Positions 25,188 to 33,989 are shown, counted from the stretch's first letter. The stretch is 64,000 bases of DNA from JAFDYH01 sp049840875 (GCA_049840875.1 JASGJE010000002.1:476865-540864), one strand, 5' to 3'. The notes: generated by a model not told the origin, from the sequence alone. Program-made: numbers and translations.

Positions 25188-25652
25188 TCACCATTCAAAA
25201 TCCAATTCATCTCTGCTTGTCATTAGAAAATCAGTAATATAGTCTGCTGCTTTGTCAAGATGATTTTGAATAAGTGTGTTTGGAATTCTAAGAGTGAGAT
25301 AACCTTTTTTGAAGGAATACAATGTTCTTTTTAAATCAGACAACGCTTGATTGGGATTTGAATTATGCTGACCACCATCTACTTCAATGTTAACTTTCGC
25401 ATCTGTTACAGCAATATCAATAGTTTTATGCCCATCAAATTTTTCAAGTTCGGCTGGTACACCGCGTTTCTTTAGTGCTGCATACAGTAGCCTTGCTTCT
25501 GTCGTTGATTTTGATTGCGATGTTTTGAATGTTTGCTGACAGGTATAGCAAAGTACAATACCAAATTCGGTTTTGGAGTAGTCTTGAACGTTTTCAGAAA
25601 CGGGGGCATTACAATCTGAGCAAGTCTGCTTTCGTGGATTGTAGTGATTCAT
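25188..25652 (-). CDS. zinc-ribbon plus DUF559/Vsr-like endonuclease domain protein
   Basis: A 154-residue protein. Four cysteines in two pairs (C11, C14, C35, C38) form a zinc ribbon. A PD-(D/E)xK-like domain follows: E52 in STTEARLLY, D79 in KTIDIAV, E90 and D92 in NIEVDGGQH with H96, as in DUF559 and Vsr-type nucleases. It probably binds and cuts nucleic acid, in repair, restriction or defence. It stands alone 119 bp upstream of the PIN pair on the same strand. No methylase gene is near. Confidence 0.8.
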   Translation of the reverse strand: MNHYNPRKQTCSDCNAPVSENVQDYSKTEFGIVLCYTCQQTFKTSQSKSTTEARLLYAALKKRGVPAELEKFDGHKTIDIAVTDAKVNIEVDGGQHNSNPNQALSDLKRTLYSFKKGYLTLRIPNTLIQNHLDKAADYITDFLMTSRDELDFEW

Positions 25653-25853
25653 ATGGTTGGCTTTGGATAGGAAATAAGGTCTACCTATTATATACGTAGC
25701 CGGTTTAATATTATTGTATTAATTGTAAGCTTTGAAAATGTTCAGCAATAAGTAGCCAACGAGGATTTCTACCTTGCCTAAATAGTACCACCTACCCCCG
25801 ACTCATAATTCTCTTACCTTTTTCCGTCCTCCCCGAAAAAAAATTCAAATTCC

Positions 25854-25883
25854 TTGTAACCATTTTACCTTTCCGGAGTATTC
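25854..25883 (+). promoter_or_regulatory. candidate ECF-type promoter of the second sigma unit
   Basis: TTGTAAC (25854-25860) is followed after 17 bases by GTATTC (25878-25883), 29 bases before the GTG start. The AAC-type -35 element and the spacing suit an ECF sigma factor, so autoregulation is possible. Weak evidence. Confidence 0.35.
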
Positions 25884-25911
25884 TATTATGAGATCACATT
25901 AAGCATATACG

Positions 25912-26457
25912 GTGGGCCAACTGAACGATGAAAAAATAATGGTGCGGGTAAAGGAGGGTCATTTAGCTGACCTGGCGGAACTGTTTGACCGCTACAATGT
26001 GCCGCTGTACAACTTTTTTCTGAAGCTGACGATGGAAACGGCTACCAGCGAGGATCTTACGCAGAACCTGTTTTACCGCGTGATCCGCTACCGGCACACC
26101 TTTAATGCAAACACGGGCAGCTTTAAAAGCTGGCTGTACCAGATGGCCCGCAACCTGCATGCTGATCACTGCAAGCAGAAACAGCGCATCACCGAAGTGG
26201 TGAAGAACACAGGCGAACTGCCAGATGAAGTGCCCGACCGCAGCAACGGCTACGACGAACAGGATTATGAAAAGCTGAATACGGCGCTGCGAGGCCTCGG
26301 CCCGCTTGACAGGGAACTGATCGTACTGAGCCGCTACGAAGGATTGAAATATGCAGAGATAGCGAAGATGAAAAATGTGAGCCTTGGAAGTATCAAAGTG
26401 CAGGTGCACAGGGCGCTGAAGGAACTGAAGAGCCTGTACTTTAAACAACAAAACTGA
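25912..26457 (+). CDS. ECF RNA polymerase sigma factor
   Basis: A 181-residue sigma-70 family ECF factor from a GTG start; an ATG at 25939 would give a protein nine residues shorter that still holds all domains. Region 2 is LAELFDRYNVPLYNFFLKL, then ATSEDLTQNLFYRVIRYR, and region 4 is GPLDRELIVLSRYEGLKYAE, then IAKMKNVSLGSIKVQVHRAL. The stop codon overlaps the ATG of the anti-sigma gene (TGATG), showing translational coupling. The coding sequence is clearly more GC-rich than its neighbours. Confidence 0.93.
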   Translation: MGQLNDEKIMVRVKEGHLADLAELFDRYNVPLYNFFLKLTMETATSEDLTQNLFYRVIRYRHTFNANTGSFKSWLYQMARNLHADHCKQKQRITEVVKNTGELPDEVPDRSNGYDEQDYEKLNTALRGLGPLDRELIVLSRYEGLKYAEIAKMKNVSLGSIKVQVHRALKELKSLYFKQQN

Positions 26458-27281
26458 TGACCATGCAATGCAATGAAATAGAACCCCTGCTGATCGACTA
26501 TATCGATGCGCAACTAAGCCCGGCGGCCCGCGCCAATGTGGAGAAGCACCTGGCGGAATGCGTGGTTTGCAAACATACCTATGAAGAATACAAAACATTG
26601 TTTGCTACCATGAATGCAGACCGAGAAGTGAAACCGGGCGCAGCGCTGCGGGAGAAATTTGACATCATGCTCCAGAGTGAGCTCAATATAGACGCTACAA
26701 CACGCATATTGAAAGAGGAAGAAGGGAAGCAAGTTATAGCCATGAAAAAACAACCTTCCCTTTTCCTGCGTATAGCCGCCAGCGTTATATTGGTGGCGGG
26801 CGGTGTGCTGATCGGTATGAAGCTGGTACAAACAAAGCCCGTTGAAGCCCCTCTTGCAGATATTAAAGATTTGAAAAACGAAGTGAAAGAACTTAAAGAG
26901 GCCATGCTGTTTAATCAATTGACAAATGAATCTGCATCGGAGCGCATCAAAGCCGTGAACTATGTGGAAGAAATGGGCGGCAACCCTGATCAGAAAGTGA
27001 TCAATGCCTTATTGAATACAATGAACCAGGATAAGAATGTGAATGTGCGGCTGGCTGCTTTATATTCGGTAGCAAAGTTTACCGGCAATCAAATCGTGAG
27101 GGATTCACTGGTAGCATCCTTACCAAGACAGAAAGAACCGATCATGCAGATCGTACTGATCAATATATTAACGGAGAAAAAAGAGACAAAAGCAATCGGG
27201 CCGATAAGAGAGATCTTATCAGACAAGAAAACACTTCAGCCTGTAAAAGATATCGCCGCGAAAGGATTGAAGTTGTTATAA
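26457..27281 (+). CDS. zinc-finger anti-sigma factor with C-terminal HEAT repeats
   Basis: A 274-residue protein. The N-terminal zf-HC2 domain has C5 and HLAECVVC (H31, C35, C38), the HxxxCxxC anti-sigma signature. A transmembrane helix lies at about 101-121 (LRIAASVILVAGGVLIGMKL), then a short coiled region and a periplasmic part of HEAT-like helix pairs (SASERIKAVNYVEEMG, NVRLAALYSVAKFTG, PIMQIVLINILTEKKE). It would bind the overlapping sigma factor in the cytoplasm and sense a signal outside the membrane. The HEAT part is an unusual sensor for this family. Confidence 0.9.
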   Translation: MTMQCNEIEPLLIDYIDAQLSPAARANVEKHLAECVVCKHTYEEYKTLFATMNADREVKPGAALREKFDIMLQSELNIDATTRILKEEEGKQVIAMKKQPSLFLRIAASVILVAGGVLIGMKLVQTKPVEAPLADIKDLKNEVKELKEAMLFNQLTNESASERIKAVNYVEEMGGNPDQKVINALLNTMNQDKNVNVRLAALYSVAKFTGNQIVRDSLVASLPRQKEPIMQIVLINILTEKKETKAIGPIREILSDKKTLQPVKDIAAKGLKLL

Positions 27282-27335
27282 TCATTCTTAAAAGTGTAGA
27301 TGAAACAAAGAACTGCAGACGCAGACAGGACGAAG

Positions 27336-27382
27336 TATGCTCAATGCTTAACGCTTAAAGCCTACGGCCTATAGTATAAAGC
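27336..27382 (+). repeat. intergenic word repeat
   Basis: The words GCTCAATGCTTAACGC, TTAAAGCC, TACGGCCTATAG form a short low-complexity run with the small palindrome GCCTACGGC. It resembles the dispersed intergenic repeats elsewhere in the window. Confidence 0.35.
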
Positions 27383-27410
27383 TCATAATAAACAAACAAA
27401 TAAAAGAACA

Positions 27411-28253
27411 ATGATTAAAATTAAAACCATGAAAGCAATTAATTACTTAACGATTCTCGGTATAACGGCGATTACAGGTCTCTCGGCGCAGGCGCAGAAT
27501 GTAAGCGTAAGCGGCGGCAAAGAAGGGCGTGGCGGATCGAACGAATACAAGATCTCTGTACAGAATGTAAAAGATGGAAAGATTACGCTCAATGATTTCA
27601 GCGGCGACCTGCCGATAGAAGGGTACAGCGGCAATGAGATAATCGTTGTGAGCGATCGTGAAGGCGGTACACCTGAACGTGCAAAAGGATTGAAACCCGT
27701 ATATGCCGATGGTACTGACAATACCGGTGTAGGTGTAGCAGTAGAAAAAAATGGCAACCAGGTAACGCTGCAATGTTTACTGCCGATCACGCAATCTGCT
27801 AATTACAAAATAAAAGTGCCGGACAACTTCAGCGTGAAAGTAGATAACGAATGCGGTCACAGTGGTGATGTATCCGTATCTAACATAAAAGGTGAAGTGG
27901 AAGTGAAGAACTGCGGCGATATAAAATTGAAAAATGTATCGGGTCCATTAGTGCTTTCAACTATCAGCGGGGATATCAACCTGGAATTTGCTGATGTAAG
28001 TAAAGACCGTCCTGTATCGATCAATTCCATCAGTGGTGAAATAGATGTGACATTACCTGCTAAAGCCGGTGTGGATGTAGAAATGGAAACGATCAGCGGT
28101 GGCATCTATTCCGACTTCGACTTCAACACAGATCAGAAAACAATTCGCCGTATCGGTGGTAATAATATCAAAGGCAAACTCAACGGCGGCGGTGTTGATT
28201 TCAAAATCACCAATGTAAGCGGGAATATTTATTTGAGAAAGAAAGGTGCGTAG
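27411..28253 (+). CDS. exported DUF4097-family beta-helix-like protein
   Basis: A 280-residue protein with signal peptide ending near AQAQ (a start at 27429 is equally possible). The body is made of short beta repeats of the DUF4097 family: GDVSVSNIKGEVEVKNCGDI, LSTISGDINLEF, INSISGEIDVTLP, METISGGIYSDFD and TNVSGNIYLRKK, the ISG motif marking each turn. Such proteins form stacked strands outside the inner membrane. It is downstream of the ECF sigma and anti-sigma pair and is followed by a second member, so the pair may be targets of that regulator. Biochemical function unknown. Confidence 0.88.
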   Translation: MIKIKTMKAINYLTILGITAITGLSAQAQNVSVSGGKEGRGGSNEYKISVQNVKDGKITLNDFSGDLPIEGYSGNEIIVVSDREGGTPERAKGLKPVYADGTDNTGVGVAVEKNGNQVTLQCLLPITQSANYKIKVPDNFSVKVDNECGHSGDVSVSNIKGEVEVKNCGDIKLKNVSGPLVLSTISGDINLEFADVSKDRPVSINSISGEIDVTLPAKAGVDVEMETISGGIYSDFDFNTDQKTIRRIGGNNIKGKLNGGGVDFKITNVSGNIYLRKKGA

Positions 28254-28261
28254 GGAGAAGT

Positions 28262-28461
28262 GAAAATGTAAAAGGTAAAAGTGAAAAATGAGGAGAAGTT
28301 CGGAAGACCAGCAGTCGGTGAGAGAGATTGAAAAGGTAAAAGTGAAAAGAGTCGTGAATGGTCAATGGTCAATTGTCAATAGTGAATAATGAACATAAAA
28401 CACTTTGTGCCTCTGTGCCTTGATGCCTTGTTGCCTTCTCTGTGCCTCGTTGCCTTCCTCT
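28262..28461 (+). repeat. composite intergenic repeat region
   Basis: Three word families adjoin: GTAAAAGGTAAAAGTGAAAA (twice, 28262-28290 and near 28331), GGTCAATGGTCAATTGTCAA (28360-28379) and a run of TTTGTGCCTCTGTGCC and TGATGCC-type words (28401-28461). The second and third families recur elsewhere in the window. No gene is seen in this 260-base gap. Confidence 0.55.
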
Positions 28462-28513
28462 TTGATACAACCAATTCTTTAAAGTAGTAACCAACAATCG
28501 AAAAAATAATTTT

Positions 28514-29161
28514 ATGAGAAGTATAATCGCCATGATCCTTTTTTGTATGCTGAGTTGCTTTACGTATGCACAAAAGATCGTAGAAAAACATTTGAACTAC
28601 AGTTCCGGTAAAAACATTGAACTGAACCTGCAGATTGCAGACTCCATCCGTGTGATCACCTGGAACAAGAACGAAGTATACGCCAAAGCTTCTATCAATA
28701 TTAACGACAACAAAGACAATGATGTTTACACTACTGATTTCGACGAAAGCGGTAGCCGTGTGAGTGTAAAAGCAAAGATGGATGAAGACAAAGCAAGAAA
28801 AATGTGGAATGACTCGTGCAATTGCCGCTGCACCCGTAGCAAGATCTATTGGGATTTTTATATTCCGGAAAATGCATCCCTTTCTGTAGAGACAATCAAT
28901 GGCGATATCACTATCAGTGGTAAGACCAGCGAGATAAGAGCAAAAAGCATCAGCGGCTTTATTGATCTTGCTTTTGCAGAAGCACGTAAAGCAGATTTGC
29001 AGATGAGTACTATCTCCGGAACCATCTATACAAATGTGGCCCTGATAAAAGCGAGAGGACATCGCGGAGGTAATGAAGTTGCTTCCGAATATAATGGTGG
29101 TGGTGAAAAAGTAGAACTGGAAACAATCAGCGGCGACATCTTCTTAAGAAAAGCAGAATAA
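28514..29161 (+). CDS. second exported DUF4097-family protein
   Basis: A 215-residue protein with signal peptide (RSIIAMILFCMLSCFTYAQ). The C-terminal half shows DUF4097 strands with ISG turns: ETINGDITISGKTSEI, AKSISGFIDLAF, MSTISGTIYTNV and LETISGDIFLRK. A cluster of three cysteines (SCNCRCTRSK) before this part is unusual for the family. It closes the sigma/anti-sigma module and is followed by a strong terminator. Confidence 0.88.
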   Translation: MRSIIAMILFCMLSCFTYAQKIVEKHLNYSSGKNIELNLQIADSIRVITWNKNEVYAKASININDNKDNDVYTTDFDESGSRVSVKAKMDEDKARKMWNDSCNCRCTRSKIYWDFYIPENASLSVETINGDITISGKTSEIRAKSISGFIDLAFAEARKADLQMSTISGTIYTNVALIKARGHRGGNEVASEYNGGGEKVELETISGDIFLRKAE

Positions 29162-29220
29162 ATGATGTGTGTGGAACCTGTGAAAAACCAGTAAGCAATA
29201 GATTAAGTTAAGTTTTGAGG

Positions 29221-29252
29221 AGAGAACACCCGGAAGGGTGTTCTCTTTTTTT
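29221..29252 (+). terminator. strong intrinsic terminator
   Basis: AGAGAACACCC, tetraloop GGAA, GGGTGTTCTCT: a perfect 11-bp stem followed by seven T. It ends the plus-strand DUF4097 unit 60 bases after its stop codon. Confidence 0.92.
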
Positions 29253-29278
29253 ATGGATATAAGATAAAGAACGAACTG

Positions 29279-30763
29279 TCATTGTTCCTTTCTTGCCACA
29301 TCCAGGTCAATCTTTTTCTGCGCAGCCTCTTCCAATAATTTATCCAATGCTCTGCGGTCGAAGTAAACACCATTTTTTATTACACCGAAAATATCCTGCG
29401 TAGCTGTAATGTCGTGCAATGGATTTTTATTCAGTAAAACTATATCGGCAATCTTTCCTGGTGTAATTGACGCCAATGAATCATACACTCCCATAAACTT
29501 TGCACCATTGATTGTTGCGCTTTGTAAAACATCCAGAGGTTTCATACCGGCTTTCTGAAATATCTCCAGTTCCTGGTGTAGTGCGAGGCCTGGGTAAATG
29601 AACGAATTCAATGCGGCAGCATCGGTGCCTGCCAATATGCGCATGCCGGACGCTTGAATATACGGTATTTGTTTTACGATCAGTTCATAATTCTCTTTAC
29701 GTTGCTGTATCTGTTCTTTGGTGTCACCCGCCTGCCGCTTGATGCGCCAGTTGTAGCTGGCCATGAAACGCTTTGTAAGATATTGCTGGTATTCATCGGT
29801 ATGATGATCATCTACGTCAAGGTAGGAGAGTTGTTTTCCACCTATCAGCGTGGGGCAGATGGCAACATTTTTTTGTGCCAGCATTTTATAGCCTTCAATC
29901 GCTTTATCCTGGTTGAAATTGGTATAGTATAAGCGGTTAGCATCGGCACGGGAAAGATTACCTGATTTTAAATCACTGATTGTTTTTTGCTCATCAGAGC
30001 CAAGACGGATTAGATAGCTTGCATGTTCGATACTTGAAAAGCCTGCGTCGGCCAGATCTTTTATTGAAAGGTCGATGGGTACATGTCCTGAAACTTTAAA
30101 CCCCAGCTTCTTCGATGCGATAACACTTTTCAGAAACAGGTCGCCAGCTAATGTATTTTCTGTGATCTTTATAAAATCAACTTTATAATTCACCAGTGTA
30201 TCGAGCATCAGTTTTAAATCCTGTTCATTAGCAATTTCCATATCACCTTTCCAGATGGAATTGATGCCTTCCAGCTTTCTGCCGGCCGTAAAGATGCGTG
30301 GGCCGAATAATTTTCCTTTATTGATTTCATCCCGCCATTTCAACACTTGTATGCCAAGATCACTGGCGCAATCCCTTACCGTCGTAATGCCGTAAGCGAT
30401 ATAAACGGGAAATAGTGCAAGATTATCTTCCACAAGATTTTCTCCTTCTATATGCACGTGCATATCCCATAATCCCGGAATAGCATAGCGTCCGATTGCA
30501 TCAACTGTTTTCGCCTTCTTGTTTTTTGCATGCAGAGATGAATAACTGCCAATCGCTTTGATGATATTTTTTTCAATTAGTATTGCATCGTTGGTGGTGA
30601 CAGATCCGGTATTCACATCAATGATGTTCACATGATATATAATGGTAGCGTCAGTATTGGTCGTTTGTTGTGCGATAGTAACGATTGCTACAAACATGTA
30701 TACAGGTAAGAGTAGAAACCTGGCAGTTTGTTTCAAAAGCAAGGGTAATAGTTTTGGTTGCAT
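29279..30763 (-). CDS. exported amidohydrolase-family protein
   Basis: A 494-residue metal-dependent hydrolase with an N-terminal signal-like segment (LLPVYMFVAIVTIAQ). Family ligands in order: HxH in LWDMHVHIE, a Lys in VDFIKITEN, His in VSGHVPID, His in SIEHASY and Asp in LAGTDAA. The C-terminal ITPGKIADIVLLNKNPL returns to the small beta domain, as usual for imidazolonepropionase- or prolidase-like amidohydrolases. It hydrolyses C-N bonds of an unknown substrate in the periplasm. It is convergent with the DUF4097 unit. Confidence 0.9.
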   Translation of the reverse strand: MQPKLLPLLLKQTARFLLLPVYMFVAIVTIAQQTTNTDATIIYHVNIIDVNTGSVTTNDAILIEKNIIKAIGSYSSLHAKNKKAKTVDAIGRYAIPGLWDMHVHIEGENLVEDNLALFPVYIAYGITTVRDCASDLGIQVLKWRDEINKGKLFGPRIFTAGRKLEGINSIWKGDMEIANEQDLKLMLDTLVNYKVDFIKITENTLAGDLFLKSVIASKKLGFKVSGHVPIDLSIKDLADAGFSSIEHASYLIRLGSDEQKTISDLKSGNLSRADANRLYYTNFNQDKAIEGYKMLAQKNVAICPTLIGGKQLSYLDVDDHHTDEYQQYLTKRFMASYNWRIKRQAGDTKEQIQQRKENYELIVKQIPYIQASGMRILAGTDAAALNSFIYPGLALHQELEIFQKAGMKPLDVLQSATINGAKFMGVYDSLASITPGKIADIVLLNKNPLHDITATQDIFGVIKNGVYFDRRALDKLLEEAAQKKIDLDVARKEQ

Positions 30764-30962
30764 ATTCTCGTTTTAGCAGTTACATATTTCAAGCAGTTTT
30801 TGACATGTGCGTATCCGGCTATTTCCGAAGCGAAATTAACTTCAATCTGTATTTTTTAGCGTTCAACCGTTTTATTGACCACTTGGGTAGAATTCATTCG
30901 TTCAGCTTATCGCAAGTTGTACATTCAAAGTACTACAATTTCTCTCATCAAAACTTAAAACT

Positions 30963-32036
30963 ATGCTTAAACTAACTGCACTTGCTTTATTCATTTGCAC
31001 ATCGGTTGTACTAAACGCTCAGGGCATTACGTCACCAAGAGTGCCCAGTCCGGCAGCAACAGTATCACAAACAATCGGTATTTCAACAGTCACTGTAAAA
31101 TATTCCCGTCCATCGGTGAAAGGCCGCGAGATATGGGGCGCATTGGTTCCGTATGGATGGAATGTGCAAGGATTTGGTTTGGGTAACTCTGCACCGTGGA
31201 GAGCTGGCGCAAATGAAAATACCGTTATCACATTTTCGCATGATGCCAAAGTAGAAGGAAAGACTGTGCCTGCCGGTTCGTACGGTTTATTCTTTGTGAT
31301 CAATAAAGACAACACGGGAGAAGTGGTACTGTCAAAAGATTATCGGTCATGGGGAAGTTTTTTCTATGATGAAAAGAATGACTTGTTCCGCTCGAAGATT
31401 CAATTGAAAGATGCTCCGGCTACTGAATTGCTGACGTATGATTTTATCAATATTACCAAAACCTCCGCCGATATGGTGTTGCTATGGGAGAAGAAAGAAT
31501 TCCCGGTGAAAGTTGAATTCGATGTGGACAATATCGTAATGGCCAATGCGGAAGAAGAATTGAAAAGCACAACGGGATTCAGTTACCTGGGATTTTTATC
31601 AGCGGCACGATATTCATTACAAAACAAAGTGAACATGGAAGAAGGATTGAAATGGGCTGACCAGGCTATGGCAATCAACAAGAGCTTTAATACGATGAAT
31701 GTAAAAGCAGACCTCTTGAAAGAAACAGGAAAGACTGATGAAGCCGATAAAGTGATGAGCGATGCGATGTCAATAGCGACAGAGAACGAATTGAATCTCT
31801 ATGCGTATCAATTGCTGAACAATAAAGAAAATGATAAAGCAATAAAGGCGTTTATCTTAAATACGCAACGCAATCCGAAAAGCGCCAACGTGTGGGACAG
31901 TCTTGGCGAAGGATATGCACTGACGGGCGATAAGAAAAACGCTATTGCAAACTTCAAAAAATCACTGAGCCTGAATCCGCCGGCTGCTACGAAAGCAAAC
32001 TCTGAGAAGTATTTGAAGCAGTTAGGAGCGATGTAG
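30963..32036 (+). CDS. exported DUF2911 protein with TPR repeats
   Basis: A 357-residue protein with signal peptide ending near LNAQ. The DUF2911 domain fills about 20-165 (ISTVTVKYSRPSVKGREIWG, WRAGANENTVITF, GSYGLFFVIN). The C-terminal third holds tetratricopeptide repeats (GLKWADQAMAINKSFNTMNV, AIKAFILNTQRNP, VWDSLGEGYALTGDKKNAIA). DUF2911 is common and uncharacterised in Bacteroidota. It is transcribed away from the amidohydrolase, with 199 bp between their starts. Confidence 0.92.
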   Translation: MLKLTALALFICTSVVLNAQGITSPRVPSPAATVSQTIGISTVTVKYSRPSVKGREIWGALVPYGWNVQGFGLGNSAPWRAGANENTVITFSHDAKVEGKTVPAGSYGLFFVINKDNTGEVVLSKDYRSWGSFFYDEKNDLFRSKIQLKDAPATELLTYDFINITKTSADMVLLWEKKEFPVKVEFDVDNIVMANAEEELKSTTGFSYLGFLSAARYSLQNKVNMEEGLKWADQAMAINKSFNTMNVKADLLKETGKTDEADKVMSDAMSIATENELNLYAYQLLNNKENDKAIKAFILNTQRNPKSANVWDSLGEGYALTGDKKNAIANFKKSLSLNPPAATKANSEKYLKQLGAM

Positions 32037-32062
32037 GGAACAGTCGGGAGTTTTTAGTCGGT

Positions 32063-32105
32063 AGTCAATGGTCAATTGGCAATTGTCAATAGACAATAGT
32101 CAATC
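32063..32105 (+). repeat. TCAATGG-type word repeat, left of the AIG2-like gene
   Basis: GTCAATGGTCAATTGGCAAT, then TGTCAATAGACAATAGTCAA. Its inverted counterpart stands on the other side of the gene at 32529-32555. Same word family as 28360-28379 and 41621-41656. Confidence 0.6.
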
Positions 32106-32135
32106 ATGAACTGGCAATGCCTTAAATTTGACCAC

Positions 32136-32486
32136 ATGACTGAATACCTCTTTTCATACGGAACCTTGCAATTAGAGAAAGTACAGATTGAATCATTCGG
32201 GAGAATTTTGCGGGGAACAAACGATTCTCTGAAAAACTACCGGATAGCTTCACTCGAGATAACGGATGAGAAAGTGTTGCAGCAAAGCGGCCAGCAATTT
32301 CATCCGATAGCATTGCCGTCTCTTAATGCTGATGACAAAATTGATGGAGTAGTCTTTGAAATAACCAGCGAAGAGTTACTGCAGGCAGATAAATATGAAG
32401 TAGCAGATTATAAACGAATTGCTGTAACGCTTGAGTCTGGTAAAAGAGCATGGATGTATGTGTCTGCAACGGCTGCTGACTTGTGA
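32136..32486 (+). CDS. gamma-glutamylcyclotransferase (AIG2-like) family protein
   Basis: A 116-residue protein. The start at 32136 is chosen since it gives MTEYLFSYGTLQ, the family opening with the YGTL substrate loop; an ATG at 32106 lies next to a repeat. The acidic catalytic position is in DGVVFEITSEELLQADKYE. Members cyclise gamma-glutamyl amines or have related roles. The gene is boxed between inverted copies of a TCAATGG-type repeat. Confidence 0.85.
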   Translation: MTEYLFSYGTLQLEKVQIESFGRILRGTNDSLKNYRIASLEITDEKVLQQSGQQFHPIALPSLNADDKIDGVVFEITSEELLQADKYEVADYKRIAVTLESGKRAWMYVSATAADL

Positions 32487-32528
32487 TTATCGTTTTTGGG
32501 ATATTGCGTTAGCTATTTACCATTCATA

Positions 32529-32555
32529 TTTGACCATTGACAATTGACCATTCAC
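32529..32555 (-). repeat. TCAATGG-type word repeat, right of the AIG2-like gene
   Basis: TTGACCATTGACAATTGACC followed by ATTCACC, the reverse complement of the left copy's words. It lies four bases from the stop codon of the next minus-strand gene. Confidence 0.55.
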
Positions 32556-32558
32556 CAA

Positions 32559-33044
32559 CTAATCGAACAACTCAATCTCTGTCTCGATATCCGGCAATTT
32601 GGCTGTAACATATTCTTTGTATTTCGCAAGATCGTCAAGAAATACAGAGATGTCTTTATGTTCATCATCAGATAAGCGAAGTCTTCTGAAATTATAGTGA
32701 AAACGATAGATGTAGTTCAGCGTCTTTACGGAGAAAGGGTAGTAGCGTCGTTCAGCTTCAATGCTGAGAATACCGCTTTCCAATGATGCCCGCCAGTCGT
32801 ACCGGTTTAATCCTTCCTTCGGTTCGCGGATTAATTTTTCATTGTAAATAGCAAAGCTGATACACCAGCTTCGGGTATCTTTATACGTTTCTATATTTTC
32901 AATGATAGCTGCAATTGTATCGGCGTTGGCTTTGTGTTCAGGTAATGTAGCCGGGTGATTTTTTACAAATTCGAGAAAGGGGATCAATTCTTTGATAACC
33001 GAAAATACCTTTTGCTCTTCCTGCGCTTTTCCGTTTTCCTGCAT
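32559..33044 (-). CDS. uncharacterised helical protein
   Basis: A 161-residue protein predicted to be mostly alpha-helical (KVFSVIKELIPFLEFVKN, ADTIAAIIENIETYKD, HKDISVFLDDLAKYKEYVTA) without signal peptide or membrane segment. Family not recognised. Codon use is like that of the neighbours. Confidence 0.75.
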   Translation of the reverse strand: MQENGKAQEEQKVFSVIKELIPFLEFVKNHPATLPEHKANADTIAAIIENIETYKDTRSWCISFAIYNEKLIREPKEGLNRYDWRASLESGILSIEAERRYYPFSVKTLNYIYRFHYNFRRLRLSDDEHKDISVFLDDLAKYKEYVTAKLPDIETEIELFD

Positions 33045-33100
33045 GTGTTGAAGTAGAAATTATTAAAGGCCTGAAGATAATAAACAGACCGTAAATGAAT

Positions 33101-33123
33101 AAAAAAAGCCGTCACAGACGGCT
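33101..33123 (-). terminator. intrinsic terminator of the outer-membrane protein gene
   Basis: On the minus strand AGCCGTC, loop TGT, GACGGCT, followed by seven T. It lies 53 bases after the stop codon at 33176. Confidence 0.88.
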
Positions 33124-33175
33124 AAAATTTTTATGAAAGGTTAAAGGTTTATCAATTGGCTTGTTGTGCATCAAT

Positions 33176-33910
33176 CTACATTTTCATCATCCACGGTTTA
33201 TTGATCAGTACAATACTGATATAGAACTGGTCAACACGGTCTGTAGGTGAGTTAGCAAGCGTTTGCCCTTCGTTGCTTTTCCAATCATTCCTGCGGAAGC
33301 TTCCGGTATATCCCGCATTGATGCCGATTGCTGCAGGGTATTTGGGCGACTTCAATGCAAAACCGATACCCAGACGGTACATTAAAAAGCCATTATTGAA
33401 ACGAACAGAGCTGATACTATTTTGTATCGCCGGCGAATTCAACACATCATTAAAATTGACGGCTGAATTGTCACGATAAAAAAGCGCCTGGTATTTCTGT
33501 GCGCCAAGACCTATCATCGGGTACAGCATGATACGTTCATCTTTGATGACATCATATCCTAAATCCGCATTCACGCCAATGTAACGAATCGTACTGCTTC
33601 TTTCATCACGGTCACCACTCATGCTGCTGCCTAATGTGAGGCCTGCATTCGTAATAATCTGTTTATAATTATGCATCATACCGAGACCAATAGTAGCGGC
33701 ATAGTCTTTTAATTGCTTGTATTGGGGCAAATTTGCCACACGTGCATTCAGCCCATCAAATGATTGAATACTGCCACCGAGACTGCGGGTGATATACGGC
33801 ATAAAGTCTTTCATTCTCTCCTTTCTGTCGCGATGATCTTCTCTTTTATCATGTTGGGCAACGGCAGATACGGATATTCCGATCAGAAATAAACAGGCAA
33901 TAAGTTTCAT
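33176..33910 (-). CDS. predicted outer-membrane beta-barrel protein
   Basis: A 244-residue protein with a signal peptide ending near AVAQ and a charged stretch (HDKREDHRDRKERMKD) before the body. The rest shows alternating amphipathic strands such as AATIGLGMMHNYKQIITNAG, IRYIGVNADLGYDVI, FLMYRLGIGFAL and YISIVLI near the C-terminus, fitting a small beta-barrel. Substrate or function unknown. It has its own terminator. Confidence 0.78.
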   Translation of the reverse strand: MKLIACLFLIGISVSAVAQHDKREDHRDRKERMKDFMPYITRSLGGSIQSFDGLNARVANLPQYKQLKDYAATIGLGMMHNYKQIITNAGLTLGSSMSGDRDERSSTIRYIGVNADLGYDVIKDERIMLYPMIGLGAQKYQALFYRDNSAVNFNDVLNSPAIQNSISSVRFNNGFLMYRLGIGFALKSPKYPAAIGINAGYTGSFRRNDWKSNEGQTLANSPTDRVDQFYISIVLINKPWMMKM

Positions 33911-33989
33911 AGATTTTAATTTAGAAACTTAGTACAAATGCAGTGCCTGAAAATAGAAGAAGTAGTTGAAATGAAACGTTGCAATTATT

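Noticed and set aside
25963..26598. Minus-strand open frame of 211 codons over the sigma gene
   Set aside because: Antisense to a plain ECF sigma factor; long only because this stretch is GC-richer and has few stop codons.
28376..29062. Long minus-strand open frame of 228 codons
   Set aside because: It is antisense to the second DUF4097 gene, which has a signal peptide and clear repeats; the antisense product has no domain sense.
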